From contig OX579636.1 in NCBI GenBank assembly GCA_951230915.1, forward strand, positions 9,067,001 to 9,131,000: a stretch of 64,000 nucleotides of DNA, written 5' to 3'. Made by a program: the position numbers and the translations under genes. The notes beneath the pieces are model-generated. The model ran no database searches. It was not told the origin of the DNA and saw only the letters and a list, made by a program, of their open reading frames with translations. Positions 22,437 to 33,015 of the stretch are shown here, piece by piece. Positions within the stretch are counted from its first letter, which is position 1, and each line of letters opens with the position of its first letter. Origin of the DNA: Antitrichia curtipendula (taxonomy: Eukaryota; Streptophyta; Bryopsida; Hypnales; Leucodontaceae).

Positions 22437-25159
22437 AGCCTGCATATGGAAATTGAGGTTGTCACATGGAATTCCTAGCTAGTCACAGTCAATTAGCCAA
22501 AACTTCGGCCAAAAAGTTTCTCATAAAGCCCACCGGTTTCTAGCTAGTTGACCGCACAGCAGTGTTTTTTCTAGGAGAGTTTCCGAAAATCTTCTGCAGC
22601 AACCCAGCAGCATCTTTAAGACAGCCTGGTTGCGCAGTTCAAACAATCTAGGGTGTACACATCTTCCAACAATTGATTGTCATCACTGCCACAATTTGCA
22701 CGGTCAAGCAATTTCTGCACCACCACCACCACCATCAATTGCCAGAGACAATTTCTGTGACGTCAGATTCTGTCAGGCTCACTTCAGATCGATTCCACAG
22801 ACCAGGATCGAGCGGCTCACTCCGTTGCCTATGGAATTTCCTAAAAAATTTAACGGACTCTTCATGAGTTCTCGATTCGAAATTGCCTGGGGAATTGACC
22901 AATACACGTCAATTTCGATGCATTGGCGCGATTCAGAGCGCCTCATTGTGACATTCAACTTCTTAAAAGCTAAAAAAAACTAGGACTGGTACAGATTTAA
23001 GTTTCCGGGATCCCTCAATGTCTTGAATTCCATCCCATATGACGAAATTGACGGCAATAATACGAACGTGATTCAGTTTTGGCCATTTCTTTAAAGTTTG
23101 GGACTCCATGTGAGTTATATAGTAAATGGTGATCCTGGTGATCTAGTCAGTGCAATTGCTGGGCTTGTCGTTGTGTGGTGCCGTTGTCATTAATAACGAC
23201 ATGTTGGCAATCAACTAGCCCACAAGGCGAGCCGCCCAGCTACTAGAGGCCCAGTTGTGTAGGTTGCATCATTTGATCCTGAACTGGTAGGACTCCTGCA
23301 GACTGTACAGTACACGAGGAACAGAACTCAGATACATGTCCTGTATTGTACATTATTGTGCATCGTAGTATTCACTGGACATCAAGTGGGAGTTCGAGGC
23401 GTTATATTCGAGGCGTAGGCACCTTAGTAGCAGTAGGGTCTGCTGTCATCAGTTGTCAGGTGCTCTACAGTTCCATTCCAAGGGCTGCCACTCACGTCAG
23501 CCTTTTGCTTTTGCGTTTGCCATGTTTCTCTGGGGATTGGGGGTGGATCCACAGATTTGGTGAACCGTGGAAATCATCCTTTTTGGCACGGTCTGATTCA
23601 TTTGCTTAAAAAGAAACTAAGAGCACTCGTTGGAGGTCAAACTTTAGTGCAAGACTCCTCCCTTTTTCACACAAAATCTCAAGGATGAACATTTGCAATT
23701 TTGTCTTCCACAAAGGGACTTTTTGTCATCCATCACACACTTAGTTATCTTACAAAGTTAAATATGAACGAACAAGACCTATCACCAAACTACTTTGCCA
23801 AAACTCATTCAATTTATAAACCAATAGGTGCAATCATCATCTTTACAATAATTTGGAAAGTCATCCATTGACCATTTTTTGGCCATTGTGGCGTTACAAG
23901 GTTAATGCCCAAATAAGGCAAACTTCCATGTACCTAGAGTTGGGCAATTGGCCAAACCTTGCATAAATTTATTTCTTTTTTAAAATCCAAAAATCTACAC
24001 AAAAGTGTGCTTTAGTTGCAAGACACAAACTTAAATTATTGACTAACAAATATTTCATGGTAGTCTCATGAAAAACGGGGAGGCAAGTTTTTGACTTTGT
24101 GAAAACTAGTTTTAACATAAAATTCAAACTTTGGGGTTGTCATTAATTTGATATAAAGCAATGCTACTTCTAAGATGTAGTTTTTCTAGTACTCCGTATC
24201 ACGTAGAAGTGCAAAACTCAGTGATGGCAATTTGAACTCTGGGAAACTTGGAAATTCATTTCTAATCCCGACACACAACCTGAGAGTTCACTCGTAGAAT
24301 GAATTGATTCAAGTGATTCTACATGTAGGTAACGAATCTTCACAAGAGGAGTTTGTCCATCAATGGAATAAATACAAATCTCCTGATAATCTCACTCTCT
24401 AATAATCTCTCCTTCTCTAATCCCCCCATCTTGGAATATTTTGGTGTGCAAGTATTCCTAGAACATGGACACACTGATGACTCACCAACTGATTCACATT
24501 TCATGTTCTGAACACTATCTGACAGGAATTTTCGTGCAGTGGCCCCCCAAATAAAAGTCAGAGTTGTGATACTATTGATTGGCTCCCAAGTTATAACCCA
24601 TTCATGAATAACTTATGCATCCGACGGAAGTTCAGTGGTGATAAGGTTTGGTGTCCCGAACTCCCGAAGGAAGCAAAGCACCATCAGAGGTTTCCTTGGC
24701 GAGCGGGGGAAGAGGCGGGCAGAATCCAAGTTTGCCAGCCGTCAGCCACGCGGCGAACTCGTAGGTGCAGCTTTCCATAATAAGGCCGACAAGGCCCAAG
24801 GGCCACACGCTGGCAACCTGGAATTGAGGGCGAGATGGGAGTGCTTTACGTTTCCTCGAAACCTTCAAAAGAGAGAGAGAGAGAGTCGGATGCTTGCTTC
24901 GGCAATTCATGAGCGTCTTCCCCTCCAGGTTGCACTCCACGAGGTGGCTTACCGTCAGCAGCGCTTGCTTGCTTGCTTGCTTGCTGGGAGAGAGAGAGGA
25001 AGAGAAGGAGGGAGGGAGGGAGGTTTGAAAAGGAGAGTGGATAAAGAGGAAAGGCTGCCGCTTTTAGCATGAACTTTTGTTGATTGGTTTCTGCTTTTCT
25101 TTTGTCAACAAACAAACCAAAAAAAAAACATCACATCTGGGGATTCATCATAACATTGT
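22437..25159. other. Intergenic, mixed composition
   Basis: A CACCACCACC run lies near 22720, a GCTTGCTTGC run near 24963-24985, and GA/GGGA runs near 24865 and 25005-25022. Frames at 22630-22983, 23346-23609 and 24635-25072 are open but show no domain or motif, and the last includes microsatellite-encoded Arg/Glu/Gly. None is called as a gene. Confidence 0.35.
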
Positions 25160-25162
25160 TTA

Positions 25163-25512
25163 GAGCATCTCCACTCTTTCATCACTAGGAAGGGGCCCGG
25201 CCCGGCCTCCCATATTCTATGTTCCCCTACCGGCCTCTCGAAAATGAGCCCTCAAACCCTACGTCCTAATGGGCCCTCCCATCATCTCATCAAGCTTAGA
25301 TTTTGCTTGTCTTTCAATGTTTTTGTAACACTTTTTGAAAAGTTTGACAAATATAGCAACTCCCACCAATGAGAGTGCAAAGTTGTAGCAAACTGTGGAT
25401 AAAAAAAGGGGCAGAGAACTACTTTATTTGGTGGAGGCTAGAAGGACAAATCATTGAACCTGTAAAAAGTTGTTTGGTAAGGAAGTTTCTCCATGAAAGG
25501 GTGGAGATGCTC
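25163..25512 (+). mobile_element. PIF/Harbinger-type (Tourist-like) element, copy 1
   Basis: Inverted ends GAGCATCTCCACTC and GGGTGGAGATGCTC, flanked by the 3-bp duplication TTA (25160-25162 and 25513-25515). A TTA/TAA duplication with such ends is the pattern of Tourist-like elements. It is 350 bp and non-coding. A second copy is at 55655-56068, sharing GATAGCAACTCCCACC or a close form of it, and AATGAGAGTGCAAAGTTGTA. Confidence 0.8.
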
Positions 25513-25515
25513 TTA

Positions 25516-26634
25516 TCTAGTCTAAACCATTCTCCCTTTGAAGTGGGATAATCTCTTTGTGGATCCCTAGGAGTAAAGTTGTAGAGAATTATTGGTTGGA
25601 TAGGAAGTTGTAGCATTTGGGACTCTTGCTTTTGAGGGGGGGAACAAAAAGGCCCTCCAACGTTGGTTAAGAATGTTATGCATATTGGTGCATGAGATGC
25701 TTTGTCTTTTTCGTAAGGAAATCTTCATTTGTATCTAAGAAAAAAAAAGTTGTTTAGACTTTGGGTTTGCAAATTTGACTTTAAAAAAAAATTGGAATGA
25801 AAATTGAACCTCCAAAGGATTGAAGACACCACATTAGAAGATTTTTGGAGCCCAAACCAGATTGCAAAATCTCAAGAGTTTCCGCACTACTAGAATCAAT
25901 GGAAACTCTACCAAATCAGCAATCTGACGTGATCGCACCTGTGCCATGTTAGATAATATTATTTATTTATTTTATTAATATATATTTTTTAATGTTTAAT
26001 TAATGAATTTTTTATTATTTAAATATTTTGATTGGCTTACAATATGGGGAACAAGCTTGAAATGGCCCTTCCATGCCTTCAATTGCCTCAAATCCCTTCT
26101 AGTTTTGTTTTTTTAGAATTGGATAGGCACTATTGACTTTAGAATTTAGAATTTTTGTATGAAATCTTAAAGATGGATTAATTATCATAATCTAAAAGTG
26201 CAACTTTGTTTCACATCATTATGATAAATATTGCAATTGTTATAAATGTTTTTCAATGTTAATGTTAGATAGGCAATCAAGATATATTCTAAAAAACTAT
26301 TAAATAATTTTATTTGATTGTTTAAATTGATACCTACAATACACAAAAGTATTAGAACCATTCAATTCCAAATAATGCAATGAAAATAATGAAGAGTTTT
26401 ATTTTGAAGGCAATAAAGGTAGAAAAAATGTACTGTAAAGTTGTTTTTGAATTCAATCTTGGAAATTTTTAAATACATACAAAAACATAGGATATTTGTA
26501 GCTTACACAAATATTTTCACAAGTGGAATTTACAATTCTTAGTTTTTTGTCAAAGTTATTAGCAATTTAGTTTTATCTTTCATCAAGTACCACATTCTAC
26601 TTTATAATCGTTTATTTATTTTATTTTACCCCTT
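25516..26634. other. Intergenic, AT-rich
   Basis: Nothing recognised apart from short A and T runs. Confidence 0.35.
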
Positions 26635-27188
26635 ACAGACCAGACGTCCAAATTTTGAACAATAGATGAACATAAAGTCATAAACACATCCCAAGTACAC
26701 AAAAATGCATTTTTTCATCCATCATTTGTTTCCAAGATTCTTATGTTAGTTCTTTTACAATTATACAATACATATTTTGAAGGCTTTGCTTTGCAAATGA
26801 TTAAAAGGATCTTGGTAGGTTTAACCTCCCAAAGGAATTTTTTTAGTTTAAAGATTAAAGAATGACCCTTCAAAAAGGACTTGAATAAAAAAATAAATCA
26901 AAAACCTTACATAATTAATAAAATTATAACTTATCTTTTTGAACTTCCAAGAAAAAATTCTTGTATAAATCACAAATATTCATAAATATTCAAAATTTAA
27001 GTTTTTGACTTTAAATTTAATTGAAAAATATTGATTAGTGTAGTGATTGTATAATATGTATGGAAATGATTCATAAATCATATTCTAAAATTATTTTTTG
27101 AACAATCATTAAATCATTATTCTAAATTGCATTTTATAATACATCTTCACAATTTGAAAAATCTAGAATACCACCTTCTAGGGGTTAA
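26635..27188 (+). mobile_element. Probable decayed piggyBac-like element
   Basis: The right end is CTTCTAGGGG followed by TTAA. The left end is TTTA followed by CCCCTTACAGACC, so one base of the duplication and part of the terminal repeat have changed. It is 554 bp, very AT-rich and non-coding. The assignment rests on the end motifs alone. Confidence 0.45.
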
Positions 27189-27439
27189 AAATGAATAAGA
27201 GAGTTTTTTTGTTATATATTATTTTATATATTCTAAAACCATTTTTTTACATATTGACTTAAACACACAAATTATTGGACATATGTGTTTTGCTCTGAAA
27301 ACATTGAAGATAGAACCACCTTTTCAAAAGGAAAAGGCTAGGAATAACTATTTTTCAAAGTTTAGGTGCATTGAACTTGCAAATGGTAGAAACTTCTACT
27401 CTAAAATTTTGGGAGGATGTACTTGAACAAATTAACAAA

Positions 27440-27536
27440 ACAATCATATCTTTAAATTGGTTAAATAATAAATATAGATGAAGATTTGGATCATTGCAAG
27501 AAAGACCAACCGTTTTGTGTAGTACTTTGCACAATA

Positions 27537-27581
<45 letters not shown>

Positions 27582-28190
27582 AATTTTAGTTTTAGTTTTT
27601 GGGAAGGCTTTATAATTAGAAAAACAGTTTTTAAAAAAAGTGAAAAAAAATGTTTAATGTATACACCTCTAAGAACAAGGTACACTAGGAAGAAAAAATA
27701 TAGAAAAATTCTCTAAGTAGGAGAACTAGGAAAGTGAAAAATCTCATGAAAATAGGTATTTTCACTGCAATTTCACATTTTAATCTGTAATAAATAGGAA
27801 AACAAAATTTTTTTAAACTAAAAATTGTCCATTTAGAAAAAGTTCATAGTGATGAGATTTCACCAAAAGATTGATCTTAGAACCATCTCAATGTTTAGAA
27901 ATTGTGCGTAATGAAAGTGTTGTTTGCACTCATGTGGAGGACATAAAATAGTATATTTTTAGGTTTCTTTTGGTAAAAATATGCTTTCCTATTATACAAA
28001 TAGAATACAACAATTTCAGCTCCAAATCATCAAATTTGGGGACTTTTAACTTAGTAAAATCCTAAACCTCAAAGTGTGACAAATTAACAAAAATGATTTT
28101 TTAATATGTATATTTTTTAAATTCTAAAAAATAAAAGATCTGATTACCATCAAAGTTAGACATCTCCAATAAAAATTTCAAGTTCATGAG
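27440..28190 (+). repeat. Repeat H, copy 1 (inverted relative at 34190-34880)
   Basis: The sequence matches the reverse complement of 34190-34880 over about 700 bp with scattered differences. Matched landmarks include the stretch around GAGATTTCACCAAAAGATTG and the stretch around GACATCTCCAATAA. A TA microsatellite at about 27545-27577 is present only in this copy. It has no coding capacity. Confidence 0.55.
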
Positions 28191-28501
28191 GTTTCTGCTT
28201 CAAAAGTTAAAGAGGATGACAAGAAAGTACCTCCTCATTGTGACGGTAAATAGGACTGCTCTTTCTTGCAATGATCCTCGAAATTGTGCGGAACAGTGGT
28301 CAAAAGAACCACCATTGATTTCCAATGTGTTTTCTTTTTTAACCAAATTTTGTTATGGTAATTCCAACTTTTACAAGACTAAAATGAAATTGATTATGAG
28401 AAGATTGTATAAAGCCAAATAAAGATAAGTAATAATCTAGGATTCAAAATCATCATTTCCATCAATAGATTCTCTTGCTACCATGCCAATATCCTTTGGA
28501 A

Positions 28502-29203
28502 TTTAGCCTCAAAAGTCTAATTGTCCCCTCAAGAGACAAATAAAAATTCACGCATGTTCCTAGAATCTCAAATTTTTTCATGATTTCTTAAAATAATTTG
28601 GCAAAATAGAAAAGCATATGATAATATAATTTTTATTTCAATTAATATTCAGTGCTTTTGAGAAAAAATTATGCCACCTAAGCATCTTGTTTTGAGGACA
28701 ATCATGGCATCTTCTATTAGAAAATTTTACAATGGATTTGATTTTGAAATAAACTTTTATAATTAAAAAAAGAAGTTCTACAAGGTTTAGTTTGTTTCTT
28801 CTGAGGAACATTCTCATTGTTGGAATTAGGGTGATTCAATGCTTTTTTAGAGCTATTATCAATTTAGTTTTTCCTTCTATCTCATATCTATTTCTATTCA
28901 ACAATTTTTTTTTAAATGAAAATGAAGTTGTTGATTTTGAATTTTTTTTCCACAAACTCTCAACTAGACATGCAAGTTTATTTCCCCTTGTTTTTTCTAC
29001 TTGAAATACAAATATCTTGTAGTCTAAGTGGTCAAAAGTTTTTGAAATTTCTTCTGCACATTCTTATATTATTCTAGTGCAAGATCCAATAGTTAGATAT
29101 AGAAAAAAAGAACTATTAATTTTTTTTTCCTTTTTGAATAAGAAATGGCAATTTCGAGTGATTTTTGATGAAAAAAAGGACTCCGGACTAAAGTGATTGA
29201 AAG
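28502..29203 (+). mobile_element. Decayed piggyBac-like element, long subfamily P2
   Basis: Collinear with 9957-10834 and 54683-55612 but eroded. The left end is reduced to TTTAGCCTCAAAAG followed by the conserved ATTGTCCCCTC, and the right end to ACTCCGGACTAAAGTG. Internal blocks such as ACAAGGTTTAGTTTG and the segment before AGATCCAATAGTTAG are shared. Confidence 0.55.
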
Positions 29204-30500
29204 CAAATACCTAATCTTCATGACACTTTTTCCACAAGACAATGACATTAGTAATATAACTTGAAAACCTCCAAGTAGCTCTTGCAAACTAGCATGCATC
29301 ACACTCTTTATTGTTACTCAATTGCGAAATACCAAATTCTTCTCTTCCACAAATTACCCATGCCCCCTTCATAAATCCATCAATAGACTTCTATTTTTTT
29401 TATGGGTGTCAATCAACGTTCTTGACATTAGGTTGGTGAATATTATATTAGTGCCCTCACTAATAGAGATGGTGATCTTTGGGCACCAATGAATAGTATA
29501 AGAGTTTGATGTCCAAACATAACCCTTCCACTAAAGTATGTGCTTGGATATGCGCATCTATAATCAACCCTAATTATAATTGAGCATAGTTATTACTATT
29601 AAATATAAATAATTTATATTAGGCCTTAATTGACAATTGAAAGAAGATTCTAAAGCACTTTAGCATGCATTATTTGGACAGTGTACAAATAAGTTATAAA
29701 TCTTTAAAATATTATCTTTTGGTGCACTAAAAAACAACACTATATTTTTATAAATTTTTATTTCAAATTGTATGTACATCTTTTCTAATCAATACCTAGG
29801 AAAAAGTGAATCTTTTTGGCCAAATGTAGGAGTCACATTTTTGACAATGTTGATTGTGGGTGTACATACCTTAGAGCCTAAGAAAGGGACAAATTACATT
29901 TATAATTACATTTATGACCCTAATTACATTTATAATCATCTTTCCATTTGTTTTGAGTGGAGTCTTGAGCTCTTAGGCTCCTAAGATGACCTAAGATCTC
30001 ATTTATAGCTTATGTACACCAAGTACCCACATGACTTCTTCAATTGTAAGAATTTTTTTTGTTACTCCAAATTTTGAATGAAAAAGTATGCAATTAATAA
30101 TAGGATTCACCTCTCCCTTTACCCTTTCGAATAAGTTTGATATAGTGTAGTGAGTTCTAGTGGGATAAACAATCATCTTTTTTTCTTTTTTTCATTTGAA
30201 ACATTTTGTATGAATGAATATTTTTTATTGTATGACAGAGGATTTGGGCTTCATTGATGGAAATTAAGAAACCGACCGAGCACTTGAATGTTCAAGCATT
30301 CAGCACTTGCATGTGATATTTGGGCAACCCGAAATTTGCCTAAATAATGAATTTAGCCCCAATTTTCCTGAATAATGAGTTTGACCCCCATCAGCAGTAT
30401 CACTCGGAGTTGCTGAATTGCAATTGAATCCAAATTGAGGGATAGAAAGAAATTTGGATCATGGGACTGTTTGGTTACTAACTTCAGTAATTAAGTGGAC
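29204..30500. other. Intergenic, AT-rich
   Basis: No gene or element ends recognised. A TTTATAATTACATTTATGA-type short direct repeat lies near 29897-29940. Confidence 0.35.
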
Positions 30501-30532
30501 CAGGGACATTACAAGGCAGACGACGGAGACCA

Positions 30533-30730
30533 ATGCAGGATACATATCTTGGTGTACGTACTCCGGCAAAAGAACTCGAAGGACATGGCATGGGCATGAG
30601 TATCAATTCGGAGGACTTTCTCAAAACCTTCCGTCAATTTCGAAATCGAGACGTCATTGAAGAATCCTTCGCCATCAGATCCTACGCCAGTTCAAAATTG
30701 CGATATTTTCTTTGCAATCAAGGTCCTTAA
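30533..30730 (+). CDS. Candidate coding exon, unknown function
   Basis: A 65-codon open frame with protein-like composition, including EDFLKTFRQFRNRDVIEESF. It lies in a locally GC-richer patch. A CAG acceptor-like site lies close to its start (GACCAATGCAG) and a CAAGGT donor-like site close to its end, so it could be an internal exon or a pseudogene scrap. No partner exons or known domain were found. Confidence 0.2.
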   Translation: MQDTYLGVRTPAKELEGHGMGMSINSEDFLKTFRQFRNRDVIEESFAIRSYASSKLRYFLCNQGP

Positions 30731-31797
30731 ATATTATATTACATATAACACCGCTTGCTAGAGGTTTTCGTAACACTGTCGGTTGGCTATGGGCTCCTGT
30801 ATCTGTTAGACGTTGACAAGCCAGTCTAAACTAAGCAAGCTGGTGTGATGACTTGATGCTGTGTCTACTGTTGGAGTGAGGTGCAAGACGTACTCCCATA
30901 TTCGATAAAATGGCGAAATTTCAGAAAAATTTGTACTTTCCCTAAACCCTATCTGGAATCTCAGATGTACACACGTACAAAACTAGAGCTTCGTGCACTT
31001 GACTGTCACATTATTGGTGCTTTGAAAGATGCCATAGGCTTACGTTTTGGGCGTCAATTCTCGCTGTCATGAGAATACGGACGTAAGCGTTACTTCTGGA
31101 ATCATCCTTGTTTGTTATACAGCTAAGGTGCTATTTGTTATTTATGATTTTCTTCCAGAATGATCCTTCGCGTGCTATTTGTGACTCAATCGTGGTATAA
31201 TGGATCACGTCTGCAAGCAGCAAGGAGCAGAAGATGGAATTTTGATGTAAATTGTCGATTAGAAGCTTTGAAGTCATTGTAAGATAATCATAATTATGTG
31301 GAACAAACCTGTGCACTTTAGATCATGGTCATGCCTACGGATGAGCAGAAACTTTTTGCTAACCGGATAATGTCGTTGAGAACAAGGATTCTAGGAAACG
31401 GAGAATATTCAGTGTTCTGTTTGTGAAGAAGTGAACGTAAAATTATAGCTCTTAATGGAAAAAAATAATACACTTCGGGACCTTGATTTTCCAGCTCTTC
31501 CACTGCATAGTAGGCTTTGCTCTGAGGTTTCCATCCTTTCACTGGAACCCGTCTACTTAAGAAAAAGAGAACTCTTCAATTCCTGTGCAACCGAACATTG
31601 GGTACAGCTTACTTTTATGATATAATCCGAGAGTGGAATTGGTATAGGTCGATCCGTAACCACCTGCATTTCATTTCAACTGTGCACGATTTTTGACTTG
31701 GATCCAAATTTCGATTTATTCATTTCGCTAGTTCAACCTCTGAAGGCAAAACAATGACGCTCAATTTTGAAATAGATCATGTTATTCATACTCCGAG
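30731..31797. other. Region upstream of the hairpin array
   Basis: Moderate GC and no long frame. If the hairpin array is transcribed from the + strand, its promoter should lie in the right-hand part of this stretch. Confidence 0.3.
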
Positions 31798-31806
31798 TAT
31801 ATATTA
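31798..31806 (+). promoter_or_regulatory. Possible TATA box of the hairpin-array transcript
   Basis: TATATATTA lies about 140 bases before the first hairpin arm, a distance compatible with a short leader in a primary small-RNA transcript. In AT-rich DNA such a match is common by chance, so this is a suggestion only. Confidence 0.2.
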
Positions 31807-31940
31807 CCAAGAGGAGATTGCAGAAAAATCAAACAATTGAATAGGATTGGTGTTTTGAAAACATGTTCCCACTTCAACACGATCCAACGGCACCAGCTGG
31901 AATGTATCTTGATGAGCAGAGGATTACAATTATATCTCCA

Positions 31941-32027
31941 GAAAATCATCATGCTACTGATGTGGAGAACTGGAATTCTCGACGCGTGGAGAGTATTGTT
32001 TCCCACATCAGTAACATTATGGTTTTC
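31941..32027 (+). ncRNA. Hairpin unit 1, miRNA-precursor-like
   Basis: The 5' arm (31941-31970) pairs with the 3' arm (31998-32027) across a 27-base loop. Of 30 positions, 27 pair (two as G-U) and three are isolated mismatches without bulges, which meets usual limits for plant microRNA duplexes. The 3' arm contains TTTCCCACATCAGTAACATT, part of the 24-nt block identical in all six units. The orientation is not settled, because the reverse transcript also folds. Confidence 0.5.
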
Positions 32028-32096
32028 ACTGATATGCTACCTTTCTTGAGCTGTGTCTGCAACACAATTTGATGATTCGAGGATTATATATCTCCA

Positions 32097-32200
32097 GAAA
32101 ATCATCATGCTACTGATGTGGAGAACTAAAATTTATGCACAGAGTAACATACTCTTGCAAGATGAGCATTGTTTCCCACATCAGTAACATTATGGTTTTC
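32097..32200 (+). ncRNA. Hairpin unit 2, miRNA-precursor-like
   Basis: Both 30-nt arms (32097-32126 and 32171-32200) are identical to those of unit 1. The loop is different and longer, 44 bases. The arms are conserved while the loop diverges. Confidence 0.5.
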
Positions 32201-32283
32201 ACTGATATGCTTCACGAGGTGACCTTTCTTGAACTGTGTCTGCAACACACTTTGATGATCAGAGGATTACAATTATATCTCCA

Positions 32284-32382
32284 GAAAATCATCATGCTAC
32301 TGATGTGGAGAACTAAAACTCTCTGCTCAGTCTTGCAAGATGAGTATTTTACGTTTCCCACATCAGTAACATTATGGTTTTC
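32284..32382 (+). ncRNA. Hairpin unit 3, miRNA-precursor-like
   Basis: Arms 32284-32313 and 32353-32382 are identical to units 1 and 2. The 39-base loop contains the ACTCTCTGCTCAGT word also found in the loops of units 4 and 5, making this unit intermediate between the two halves of the array. Confidence 0.5.
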
Positions 32383-32464
32383 ACTGATAATTATGCTTCA
32401 CCAGTTGGCACTATCTGCAACACATCTTGATGCTTGAACAGAGTCTAGGATTACAATATCTCCA

Positions 32465-32573
32465 GAAAGTCATCATGCTACTGAAGTGGGGAACTGAAAC
32501 TCTCTGCTCAGTTAGCATTCTCGGTAACAAAAACGAGAGCATTGTTTCCCACATCAGTAACATTATGGCTTTC
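32465..32573 (+). ncRNA. Hairpin unit 4, miRNA-precursor-like
   Basis: Arms 32465-32494 and 32544-32573. Relative to unit 1 an A in the 5' arm has become G opposite a T-to-C change in the 3' arm (AAAGTC against GGCTTT), a two-sided change that keeps the pair. A second 5'-arm change (GTGGAG to GTGGGG) turns a mismatch into a G-C pair. GATGTGG to GAAGTGG costs one pair. Confidence 0.5.
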
Positions 32574-32674
32574 ACTGATATGCGTTTCTAGTTGAATCAG
32601 CCTTGGCCACGCGCGTACACTGAACTTTATCTGCAACACATTTTCATGAGCAGAGGATTACAATTATATCTCCA

Positions 32675-32785
32675 GAAAATCACCATGCTACTGAAGTGGG
32701 AAATAAAAACTCTCTGCTCAGTTAGTATTCTCGGTAACAAACGAGCTCGAGCATTGTTTCCCACATCAGTAACATTATGATTTTC
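32675..32785 (+). ncRNA. Hairpin unit 5, miRNA-precursor-like
   Basis: Arms 32675-32704 and 32756-32785 with a 51-base loop. Outside the invariant block the 3' arm reads ATGATTTTC, turning the G-U pair of unit 1 into A-U, and the 5' arm GTGGGAAAT improves another wobble. The loop holds a small inner stem, CTCG...CGAG. Confidence 0.5.
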
Positions 32786-32894
32786 ACAGATATGCGTTAA
32801 CTTTCTAGTTGAATCAACCTTGGTCATGTAAGTCTCTGAACTCTATCTGCAACACATTTTAATTCATGAGCAGAGGATTACAATTATATCTCCA

Positions 32895-33005
32895 GAAAAT
32901 CATCATGCTACTGAAGTGGGGAACTGAAACTCTCTACTCAGTTCGCATTCTCGGTAACAAACGAGCTAGAGCATTGTTTCCCACATCAGTAACATTATGG
33001 CTTTC
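32895..33005 (+). ncRNA. Hairpin unit 6, miRNA-precursor-like
   Basis: Arms 32895-32924 and 32976-33005 with a 51-base loop very similar to that of unit 5. The 3' arm carries the GGCTTTC variant of unit 4 opposite the AAAATC form, leaving one extra mismatch. This is the last unit; the sequence after about 33015 no longer matches the repeat. Confidence 0.5.
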
Positions 33006-33015
33006 ACTGATACGC

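Larger units (their letters stand above)
31880..33015 (+). repeat. Six-unit tandem array carrying the hairpins
   Basis: The repeat unit runs from an ATGAGCAGAGGATTACAATT-like leader through the hairpin to a spacer with CTGCAACACA. The invariant 3'-arm block starts at 31999, 32172, 32354, 32545, 32757 and 32977, so the spacing grows steadily from 173 to 220 bases. The frames that read through the array, in the 60-115 residue range, are consequences of the repeat and are not called as genes. Confidence 0.85.

Noticed and set aside
24635..25072. 145-codon frame on the + strand
   Set aside because: Composition is driven by GA, GCTT and GGGA microsatellites and there is no domain; a similar-sized frame exists on the opposite strand.
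31880..33015. CRISPR-like interpretation of the array
   Set aside because: The units are 173-220 bp, spacers are related to each other, and the setting is a eukaryotic genome.
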